Of a stretch of 64,000 nt of DNA, positions 57,744-64,000 are shown one piece after another. A program made the translations under genes and the position numbers. A model generated the notes under the pieces. It was not told the origin of the DNA. It worked only from the letters and a program-made list of their open reading frames with translations, and did no database searches. The DNA is from Marinimicrobium locisalis (lineage in GTDB: Bacteria; Pseudomonadota; Gammaproteobacteria; Pseudomonadales; Cellvibrionaceae), in the NCBI RefSeq assembly GCF_039822625.1, contig NZ_JBDLLG010000025.1:10997-74996 (forward strand). Reading direction: 5' to 3'. Each line of letters begins with the position of its first letter. The first letter of the stretch is position 1.

Positions 57744-60701
57744 CTATTGCGGAACGAACCGTAACCAGTTCAGGTTGAAGTAATTGCCGGTCATGGACAC
57801 GCGCAGCGTATAGGTCCCCGCCGGCACGTAAAAGGCGGACGAGCTTATGGTGTGCCAGTTTTGCCATCCGCCGGTTGAGTTTACTCCTTGGTTCGGCACC
57901 ACGTGGCTACCATCGAGCAGGATATCAAAGCTACCATCGCTTGAGTTCGATGCGACTCGGGACTCAACCACGTAGGTGCCTTCCTCCAGATCAACGTCGT
58001 ACTCGAGCCACTCGCCCGCCGCAATCCATCCGACGTTGTGATCGCCCGATACATCGGAGGTGGTTTCGATATCGACATCGTCATTTCGATACGCCCCTCC
58101 GGTGTTGCCGGACGTGGAGTCTGAATAGTCGATATAGTCTTCCGCTTCGACGAGCACTTCAGCGCCGGCTGCGGTATTCTCGCCGCCGCTGGGTTCACCG
58201 CCCTCTTCTGACTCATTATTGGCTGGCTCGGCGCTGGTTGCGTCGCCGGTGTAGAGCTCGAACCAGTCAAGCAACGTATCGTTTTGGCCTACATCGGTTT
58301 CCAGTACGAACGTGATAGTAGTGGCGGCACTGGTTAGCTCGAAATCGATCTGCTTGACCTCGCGGCTGGTCGAGTTGAAAGCGGTTTGACCGTGTGCAAC
58401 GCCATCCACGTACAGGCTGATGCCGGCGGCGGTTGTGTTGGTGGACGATCCCGATACCAGAACACTGTATTGGCCCGCCGGAAGTGAATCGACAGAGAAT
58501 TCTACCGAATCACCATTGCCGTAGAGGGTAACCCCTGAGTACGGAGAGGTCATGGGTCCGCGATAGGACGGAGAGATCAAGCCCGCTTCGAACTCATATT
58601 TCCCCAAAAGGGTCGATGCGCCTGTGTCATCATCGCCATTCCCCTCTTCCTGGGAGCCGTCGTCGCCCTCACCTTCATCAACCGCACCGTCATCTCCGCT
58701 GCCATCGTTGCTATCCGCCGCAGCCACGGTTACGGCCACCACGGCGGTGTCGGTGTCTGTGCCGTCGGAAACGGTATAGGAAAAGCTATCAGGGCCGGAA
58801 AACCCGCTATTGGGCGAATAGGTCAGTTGCGAACCTGAAGCGGTTACCGTGCCGTTTCCACCTTGGGTGAAGCTAACAACCTCCAGCATGTCGCCGTCAG
58901 CGTCTGCATCATTCTGAAGCACATCAATGCCCGCCGATACGCCAGCACTGGTCTGCAAAGTGTCGTCCTGAGCCACGGGCGCTGCGTTTGACGGACAGCT
59001 ATTGGTGTCTTCGCACGACGGCGGCTGAGTGAAATCACATTCCCCTTCCGGGCAAATGATGTTGAACTTGCCGCTTACGTGCAGCATGCCAAACAAGTAC
59101 AGGCAACCGTCGTAGTAGCGGTATTTTCCTGTCGGAACGGGTGTGTCCCACAGTGCCCGCACAAACTTCCAGGCTCTTTGGTCATCCGCCGCCAAGCTCG
59201 CCACGGCATTCATGGCAACCAGGCCAGGGGAATGGTCGGAATTGTTTTCGTAGGGTACGCCATCGAGTTCGTAAAGGCTGGAGTAGGAGTCTACGCCTTC
59301 ACTTTCAAAGAAGCTTTGCAGCCGGTTGGCCCAGGTGACTTGCCAAGGGTCCTTTTGCCACCACGAGTAATCCATCGCGGCGTTGCCGATGGTGCGCCAA
59401 GCGTCGTATTGAAAGGTATCTTTCCAGTGCTGGAAATCGCCGTGCGGCCTGCCATCGAAGTACGCATAATCCGGTGAAAGCCCGGTTTGGGCATGCGCGG
59501 TTGTCTGGAAAAAGTCGCGGCTTGACTCGGCCAACTCGGCCCAAAAGGCGTTGTTGTCATCGGCCCAGCGTGCCCAGAGCTCGTAGAACGCCGGCAAATG
59601 GTAGGAAGGGTCAGTCCAGTTTCGGTCCGTGGGCGTCGCCGGGGAAAAGGTAATTTGCATTTGTTCGTGATCGAACAAGCTTATATATTCCAGTTCTCCG
59701 CCATTGGCATACCGTGTCTGGCCGTTGTTGTACATGTCGTCCAGTATTTGATTGGCTTGGGCGCTGTAATTGAAAATCCCCTCGCCATCGCCCCAAAGGT
59801 GGGAGGCAAAAAACAAGGCGGTGGCAAAGTACTCCTCGCCATCCGGCGCTGGGTTTTTATCGATCACTTGGCCGTCGGTGTTGACCTGCCAGGCAAAATA
59901 ACCTTTCATATCCCCTTCTTTGTTGAGCGAATAGGTGTTCGCCCACTTCCAAAGGCGGTCAAAGTCATCCTTTCTTCCCAGCTGAACGGCCATCATCATG
60001 CCGTAGGACATACCTTCGCTGCGGACATCATCGTTACCGACGTCCCAAATGTAAGCCATATCGTCGCCCACGGGGATGAAAATGGCTTCATTTTCCTGGT
60101 CGGGGCTGTGGAACAGTTGGTCGTAAACTTCCTGTACGCGAGCATCAACCTCGGCCTGGGAAATGCCCATTTCTTCAAAGAGGTTTCGGTATACGCCCGA
60201 CTCGTAGGCGCCCTGGTCGGGAAGAACGGGAGGTGGCGGCGGCGGAGGGATATCCCCTACCCTGTGCAGCTCGTACCAGTCGACAAAGGTGTCGTTGGCT
60301 CCGGTATCGCTTTCCAGAACAAACTGCATCGTAGAGGACTCAGGGTATTGCTCCAGTGAAAACTCGAGGCTTTTTAGGCTGGGCGTAGTGCCAGAGAAGC
60401 CGACCTGCCCCAGCTTCTTATCACCTAAATAGACGCTAATGCCGGCGGAGCTACTGTTGCTGCTCGCCCCCCGAATATCCAACCTGAATTCACCGGGGAC
60501 ACCGGAAATGGTTGTCTCCAGCTCAACACCATCGCCATTCCCGTAGGTCGCTACCCCCGTAAAGGGCGAATCGATGAGTGATGAATAGCCTGGCAACAGA
60601 ACACCGGTTTCCAGTTCGGCTTTTTGCAGCAATTCCGCTTGCGCCATATGGGCGGCGAAGAGCGTGCCACAAAACAGTAATGCTTTTTTGTAGTTTCTCA
60701 T
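57744..60701 (-). CDS. Multi-module secreted GH8 xylan enzyme with repeated unassigned modules and CBM6
   Basis: A 985-residue protein. Order: signal peptide (1-22); module A (about 23-148); GH8 (about 163-550); a Ser/Cys linker; a cadherin/Big_9-like repeat (about 574-657, AAPVAQDDTLQTSAGVSAGI); an acidic Gly linker; module B (about 699-819); a linker; CBM6 (about 849-985, VLVEAEDYIDYS, WIAAGEWLEYDVDL). GH8 hallmarks: the acid Glu in RSEGMSYGMMMAVQ (near 229) and downstream NSDHSPGLVAM. Known GH8 enzymes with this core are xylanases or reducing-end xylose-releasing oligoxylanases. Modules A and B are copies of each other (FTGVATYGNGDGVEL versus YSGVTLYGNGDSVEF, and DTFVDWYELH versus DTLLDWFELY) and I cannot assign them to a named CBM family. 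Confidence 0.88.
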   Translation of the reverse strand: MRNYKKALLFCGTLFAAHMAQAELLQKAELETGVLLPGYSSLIDSPFTGVATYGNGDGVELETTISGVPGEFRLDIRGASSNSSSAGISVYLGDKKLGQVGFSGTTPSLKSLEFSLEQYPESSTMQFVLESDTGANDTFVDWYELHRVGDIPPPPPPPVLPDQGAYESGVYRNLFEEMGISQAEVDARVQEVYDQLFHSPDQENEAIFIPVGDDMAYIWDVGNDDVRSEGMSYGMMMAVQLGRKDDFDRLWKWANTYSLNKEGDMKGYFAWQVNTDGQVIDKNPAPDGEEYFATALFFASHLWGDGEGIFNYSAQANQILDDMYNNGQTRYANGGELEYISLFDHEQMQITFSPATPTDRNWTDPSYHLPAFYELWARWADDNNAFWAELAESSRDFFQTTAHAQTGLSPDYAYFDGRPHGDFQHWKDTFQYDAWRTIGNAAMDYSWWQKDPWQVTWANRLQSFFESEGVDSYSSLYELDGVPYENNSDHSPGLVAMNAVASLAADDQRAWKFVRALWDTPVPTGKYRYYDGCLYLFGMLHVSGKFNIICPEGECDFTQPPSCEDTNSCPSNAAPVAQDDTLQTSAGVSAGIDVLQNDADADGDMLEVVSFTQGGNGTVTASGSQLTYSPNSGFSGPDSFSYTVSDGTDTDTAVVAVTVAAADSNDGSGDDGAVDEGEGDDGSQEEGNGDDDTGASTLLGKYEFEAGLISPSYRGPMTSPYSGVTLYGNGDSVEFSVDSLPAGQYSVLVSGSSTNTTAAGISLYVDGVAHGQTAFNSTSREVKQIDFELTSAATTITFVLETDVGQNDTLLDWFELYTGDATSAEPANNESEEGGEPSGGENTAAGAEVLVEAEDYIDYSDSTSGNTGGAYRNDDVDIETTSDVSGDHNVGWIAAGEWLEYDVDLEEGTYVVESRVASNSSDGSFDILLDGSHVVPNQGVNSTGGWQNWHTISSSAFYVPAGTYTLRVSMTGNYFNLNWLRFVPQ

Positions 60702-60952
60702 TATTGATTCTCCGTTGGGTGTGTACTGGATCTCCTTGTCGTTACCTCTCCAGTCGTGTTGGCCAACCGTGTTTAGGATCCAAGCGGAACAGGGTAATCC
60801 TGTGATGGTCTAAATGACAACAAGGCGGCGACGCCCCCAAAAGCGACATTACGTGTCAAATGAGGAGGTAAAAGGTGAAACCGTTTGCAGTAGCGGCGAC
60901 GCACTACGCCAGGGTCTGAGGTAAATCGGAATTACCATGCCATCAGTATGAT

Positions 60953-60966
60953 AAAAACCGGTTACA
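60953..60966. promoter_or_regulatory. Operator-like site, one good half (GGTTACA)
   Basis: AAAAACCGGTTACA matches 11 of 14 positions of TGTAACCGGTTACA. The shared segment with the complement of the GH26 site at 28609-28622 is AAAACCGGTTACA. About 250 bases upstream of the GH8 start. Confidence 0.55.
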
Positions 60967-61033
60967 TTCCGAGCGACTGTTTGGAAGTCGAGGAGATGTG
61001 CGTAAAGGTAAAAGAATCGGGCCAAAATGAGAC

Positions 61034-61047
61034 TGTGTCCGGTTACA
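61034..61047. promoter_or_regulatory. Operator-like site upstream of GH8 (12 of 14)
   Basis: TGTGTCCGGTTACA matches 12 of 14 positions of the palindrome TGTAACCGGTTACA; the flanking bases extend the right arm to GGTTACACA. It lies 81 bases from the previous site, between the GH8 gene and the small membrane protein gene. Confidence 0.55.
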
Positions 61048-61230
61048 CAAATTCGTCGTCGCCCGTGGCCGAGGGAGTTTGTCACGCCGGTGAAATGACC
61101 CCGGAAACTGTCGAGCAGAAAGCCATGGAGGCACTGGAATGGGTGGCTGAGGAGATTTGGGAGCGGGCGTTATTGACTTTTACCCACCTCGGCCCCAATG
61201 TAACCTCATTACCTCTAGAGCCACCCTGGC

Positions 61231-61614
61231 ATGAGCTATCTATCGGAACAGACAACCGCTTCGCCACAGCGCCTTGGTCGCGCTTTGTGGCTGGGTTTGC
61301 TGTTGTTGTCCGGGCTTTCCATCGGGGTGTGCCTCAATCAATGGTCTTCCTCCCCTGGCGGTCTGGCCCATCTCGAAGATGACTCATCGTTCCAGCTAAG
61401 TGTTCCCTCTGACACGCCCCGATGGTGGTACCGCCTCGGCAATGAACTCCCCAATGATTCCCTTGATGAGAACAAATCGCCGATAGCGCTCGCTTCCAGC
61501 CTCAACGCCCTTACCACCAAAGCTCCGGGGCCTCGCCCCTCTGCCCTCGCCCGCCAGACTTTCCTTGGCTTGGGCGCCAATACCCATGCCCCCAGGGGCC
61601 CGCCACTCGTTTAA
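61231..61614 (+). CDS. Hypothetical single-span membrane protein
   Basis: A 127-residue frame with one hydrophobic segment (about 16-38, RALWLGLLLLSGLSIGVCLNQW) and a polar, Ser/Pro-rich tail. The ribosome site is not obvious. It ends 49 bases before the SecDF gene on the same strand. I recognise no family; the frame could be real or chance. Confidence 0.45.
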   Translation: MSYLSEQTTASPQRLGRALWLGLLLLSGLSIGVCLNQWSSSPGGLAHLEDDSSFQLSVPSDTPRWWYRLGNELPNDSLDENKSPIALASSLNALTTKAPGPRPSALARQTFLGLGANTHAPRGPPLV

Positions 61615-61663
61615 TCCGTTTCGAGAAAACAAACTTAACCCACGGATTTAACGAGGAATTTCT

Positions 61664-63949
61664 ATGAAGTCCCTGAAAACCCGGGCCATTGTTTATGGCC
61701 TGTTGATACTGCTGGGCCTGCTCAGCGGGCTACCCAATGTGTTACCGAACTCCAGCCTTGAACGCTTACCGAACGGGTACAGCCAGAACCAACTGGCCCT
61801 GGGGCCGGACTTGAGCGGTGGCTCTCACCTGCTGCTGAATGTCGATACCGGCGAGCTGGGCCTAGAAACAATGCCGGCTGCCGAACAAGCGACGGTGCTG
61901 GATGATGTGATGGAAAAAAGCCTGGAGATGGTTCGCCGACGCCTGGATGAGACCGGCTTGGTGGACCCGACCGTCACCCGCCAGGGAGAAGACGGCATTC
62001 TGGTTCAGCTCCCCGGAGTAGGCGATCCCGGCCGTATTCGGGAGCTGCTAGGCACGACCGCGAAAATGACCTTTCACTGGGCCGCCAACGAAGAAACCCT
62101 GGGGCCTGTCATCACGTTGAAAGATCACGAAACCGAGGCACACTATCAACTGGAAAAAGCGGTGGCGTTGAAGGGCGAGCATATCCGGGACGCCCGCATG
62201 GCATTTCAACAGAATACCGGTGAACCGGTGGTCACCTTTTCGCTGGATAACACCGGAGCGCGCCGCTTTGGGGAAATGACGCAGAATAATATCGGCCGCC
62301 CCCTGGCGGTGGTTTTGGATAATGCGGTCCTGACGGCCCCGGTTATCCGTTCGGCCATTATGGGTGGCAGCGGTGAAATCAGTGGCGGTTTTACCTCGAA
62401 GGAAGCCAGTGACCTGGCATTAATGCTTCGGGCGGGTGCCCTGCCCGCGCCGCTGAACGTGGTAGAAGAACGGACCGTGGGACCCGAGCTCGGCAGCGAC
62501 TCCATTGCCATGGGCGTCAGCACCGGCATTCTGGGCACCGTACTAGTTTTCGGGTTTATGTTGGTGGTGTACCGACGCTGGGGCTTGATTGCCTGCACGG
62601 CGTTGGCCATCAATATTGGCTTGATTTTTGGCTTGTTGAGCCTGTTTCGGGCCACTCTAACGCTGCCGGGTATTGCGGGCATTATTCTGAGTATCGGGAT
62701 GGCGGTGGACGCCAACATATTGGTGAACGAACGCATTCGGGAGGAACTGCGTGGCGGCAGTCGCCCCTGGAAAGCGCTGAGCGCGGGCTTCGGTCGCGCC
62801 TGGGCAACCATTTTGGATTCAAACATCACGACGTTAATCGCCATCAGCCTGCTCTATCTCTTCGGCAGCGGCCCGGTACGGGGCTTCGCCGTCACCATGG
62901 CCATCGGCCTGCTGACTTCACTGTTTACCCTGACCGCTGTCGCACGGCTTTTGATGGAGTGGCGGGTTAATCGCCTGGGTCGAAAGTCGCTCAATCTCTC
63001 GGGCCCCGCCGGGTTCGGCCGAGATGGGAAAGCGCCCTGGAACATCATGCGCGCCCGCATTGCCGGCGTCACCTTGTCCGCTGTGCTGTCATTGGGCTCC
63101 ATCGGGCTGTTTATGTATCCGGGGCTAAACTATGGCATCGACTTTACCGGGGGAAGTGTTATCGAAGTAGAGGCCCCTTCCCTGTCCGTGGATGCCCTGC
63201 GCTCGACCCTTGCCGATGATCCTACGCTGGCCGGCGCCGCCATTCAGGAGTTCGGTAAACCGGGCTATTTTCAGGTTCGGTTACCCACCCACTCCGCTGA
63301 AGAGGTCGCTTCGGGGGCCGCGGTTACGGCGCTTAAAGCGGACGTGCTCAAAGCGGACGACGACGCCAAGTTCCCGAGAGTGGAAATGGTCGGCCCCAAG
63401 GTCAGTGGGGATTTTTCGGAGGCCACCGTACTGGCGATTCTTATCGCCGGCGCGGGCATGCTGGGTTACCTCTGGTTTCGCTTCGAGTCCCACTTTGCCA
63501 TGGCGGCCACGCTGACCTTGGTGCTGGACCTTGCAAAGACCATCGGTTTTTTTGCTCTAACCGGTATCGAATTCAACCTAACGGCCGTGGCGGCGCTATT
63601 AGCGCTCATTGGCTATTCGGTGAACGACAAAGTTGTGGTATTTGATCGGATACGGGAGAAGCTCCGGGAAGACCCATCGCAACCAATGCTACCGCTGATG
63701 AATGCGAGTATCACCGCCACTTTGAGCCGCACACTGCTGACATCCGTCACGACTTTCCTGGCGATTGTTCCCATGGCCGTCGCCGGGGGTAGCGCTGTCG
63801 CCAGCTTTGCCTGGCCTATGTTATTTGGCATTGTGGTGGGCACAAGCTCTTCCATCTATATTGCGGCGCCGTTGCTGTACTGGTTGAGTCTGTGGCGCAG
63901 TCGTCGCGGTCTGGCTCAATTGCGACCTACAGAAGAAGGTTCTTCGTAA
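61664..63949 (+). CDS. secDF: Fused SecD-SecF protein-export membrane protein
   Basis: A 761-residue RND-superfamily protein with a SecD half (about 1-430) and a SecF half (about 450-745). SecD signatures: LGPDLSGGSHLLLNVDTG, VQLPGVGDPGRIRELL, and GMAVDANILVNERIREEL in TM4. SecF signatures: YGIDFTGGSVIEVE and IGYSVNDKVVVFDRIREKL. Both TM4 Asp positions of the proton path are kept. It helps pull secreted proteins out of the Sec channel using the proton gradient. Fused SecDF is usual in Bacillus and some others; gammaproteobacteria usually encode yajC-secD-secF separately, so this may be an extra copy. RBS AACGAGGAA lies before the ATG. Confidence 0.92.
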   Translation: MKSLKTRAIVYGLLILLGLLSGLPNVLPNSSLERLPNGYSQNQLALGPDLSGGSHLLLNVDTGELGLETMPAAEQATVLDDVMEKSLEMVRRRLDETGLVDPTVTRQGEDGILVQLPGVGDPGRIRELLGTTAKMTFHWAANEETLGPVITLKDHETEAHYQLEKAVALKGEHIRDARMAFQQNTGEPVVTFSLDNTGARRFGEMTQNNIGRPLAVVLDNAVLTAPVIRSAIMGGSGEISGGFTSKEASDLALMLRAGALPAPLNVVEERTVGPELGSDSIAMGVSTGILGTVLVFGFMLVVYRRWGLIACTALAINIGLIFGLLSLFRATLTLPGIAGIILSIGMAVDANILVNERIREELRGGSRPWKALSAGFGRAWATILDSNITTLIAISLLYLFGSGPVRGFAVTMAIGLLTSLFTLTAVARLLMEWRVNRLGRKSLNLSGPAGFGRDGKAPWNIMRARIAGVTLSAVLSLGSIGLFMYPGLNYGIDFTGGSVIEVEAPSLSVDALRSTLADDPTLAGAAIQEFGKPGYFQVRLPTHSAEEVASGAAVTALKADVLKADDDAKFPRVEMVGPKVSGDFSEATVLAILIAGAGMLGYLWFRFESHFAMAATLTLVLDLAKTIGFFALTGIEFNLTAVAALLALIGYSVNDKVVVFDRIREKLREDPSQPMLPLMNASITATLSRTLLTSVTTFLAIVPMAVAGGSAVASFAWPMLFGIVVGTSSSIYIAAPLLYWLSLWRSRRGLAQLRPTEEGSS

Positions 63950-63953
63950 AACT

Positions 63954-63991
63954 CTGTGGAGCGCTACGGCAGCATATCGAGCTTTCCACAG
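63954..63991. terminator. Hairpin after secDF
   Basis: CTGTGGA (63954-63960) pairs with TCCACAG (63985-63991) around a 24-base loop that itself can fold (GCT...AGC). Located 5 bases after the stop. No T-run is visible before the window ends. Confidence 0.4.
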
Positions 63992-64000
63992 TGAAACAGT

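Larger units (their letters stand above)
60702..61230. promoter_or_regulatory. Long divergent region upstream of GH8 with operator-like sites
   Basis: 529 bases between the GH8 gene and a small membrane protein. It holds two operator-like palindromes (60953-60966 and 61034-61047), a direct repeat GCGGCGACGC (about 60822 and 60892) and a GAGGAGGTAAAAGGTG stretch near 60860. A 144-codon frame spans 60948-61382 but has no ribosome site and overlaps the operators, so I do not call it a gene. Confidence 0.55.

Noticed and set aside
59598..60359. 253-codon frame antisense to GH8
   Set aside because: Overlaps the GH8 acid-residue region on the other strand and lacks a ribosome site.
60948..61382. 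144-codon plus-strand frame upstream of secDF
   Set aside because: Overlaps operator-like sites and the better 61231 frame; no ribosome site and no family.

Overview
The window looks like a chromosomal segment from a marine or saline, polysaccharide-degrading gammaproteobacterium of the Cellvibrionaceae type (Marinimicrobium, Saccharophagus, Cellvibrio, Teredinibacter and relatives). This is inferred from four large secreted xylan/mannan enzymes with poly-serine linkers and CBM2, CBM10, CBM22, CBM60 and CBM6-like modules, plus gammaproteobacterial housekeeping genes (hemB, SEC-C protein, norCBQD, SecDF). No rRNA, tRNA or CRISPR array was seen.

Layout. 0-9 kb: 3' part of hemB, a DUF3012 protein, a three-gene SMC-like condensin operon (JetA/B/C or MksF/E/B) without a visible JetD nuclease gene, a voltage-gated-type ion channel and a convergent diguanylate cyclase. 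9-18.8 kb: DUF815 ATPase, a molybdate-binding-type lipoprotein, a TAT-exported Dabb protein, a CASTOR/POLLUX-like channel, an RND efflux pump with adaptor, and two small envelope proteins. 18.8-26 kb: a very large phosphorylase-kinase-alpha/beta-like GH15 protein, divergent from a FAN1-type nuclease whose stop overlaps the start of a Rad3/DinG-type helicase with an N-terminal nuclease domain. 26-31.1 kb: an M23 peptidase, then GH26 mannanase and CE15 glucuronoyl esterase. 31.4-36.7 kb: thiol/sulfur genes (TlpA-like fusion, persulfide dioxygenase, SulP transporter), an SDR and a SEC-C protein. 36.7-42.2 kb: a TonB receptor carrying the CxxxM...HxM pattern of the copper receptor OprC, facing an operon of DUF3325, PepSY, DUF3649 and an acyltransferase-like membrane protein behind a Fur-like box. 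42.4-44.1 kb: a CstB-like persulfide dioxygenase-rhodanese followed by a wrecked YeeE/YedE transporter pair.

44.1-49.4 kb is an accessory region of decayed and intact defence or toxin-antitoxin genes: an XRE-ImmA regulator behind an 11-bp inverted repeat and its small unknown neighbour, a truncated ParD-like antitoxin, a frameshifted Fic gene, the tail of hsdR with a broken YgjP peptidase, and an intact VapBC pair. 49.4-61 kb: GH62 arabinofuranosidase, a Mut7-C protein, a complete nitric oxide reductase operon (small membrane peptide, norC with a second haem domain, norB, norQ, norD), and a multi-module GH8 xylan enzyme. 61.2-64 kb: a small membrane protein and a fused SecDF.

How it fits together: GH26, CE15, GH62 and GH8 together attack glucuronoarabinoxylan and mannan. 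GH26 and GH8 share a palindromic promoter element close to TGTAACCGGTTACA although they lie 32 kb apart, which suggests one sugar-responsive repressor. NOR points to nitric oxide detoxification or partial denitrification. The two persulfide dioxygenases and SulP point to sulfide/persulfide handling. No single locus is clearly a wholly new system. The best candidates for new biology are the JetD-less condensin operon, the XRE-ImmA plus unknown partner, the copper-type receptor next to the PepSY/acyltransferase operon, and the repeated unassigned module in the GH8 protein.
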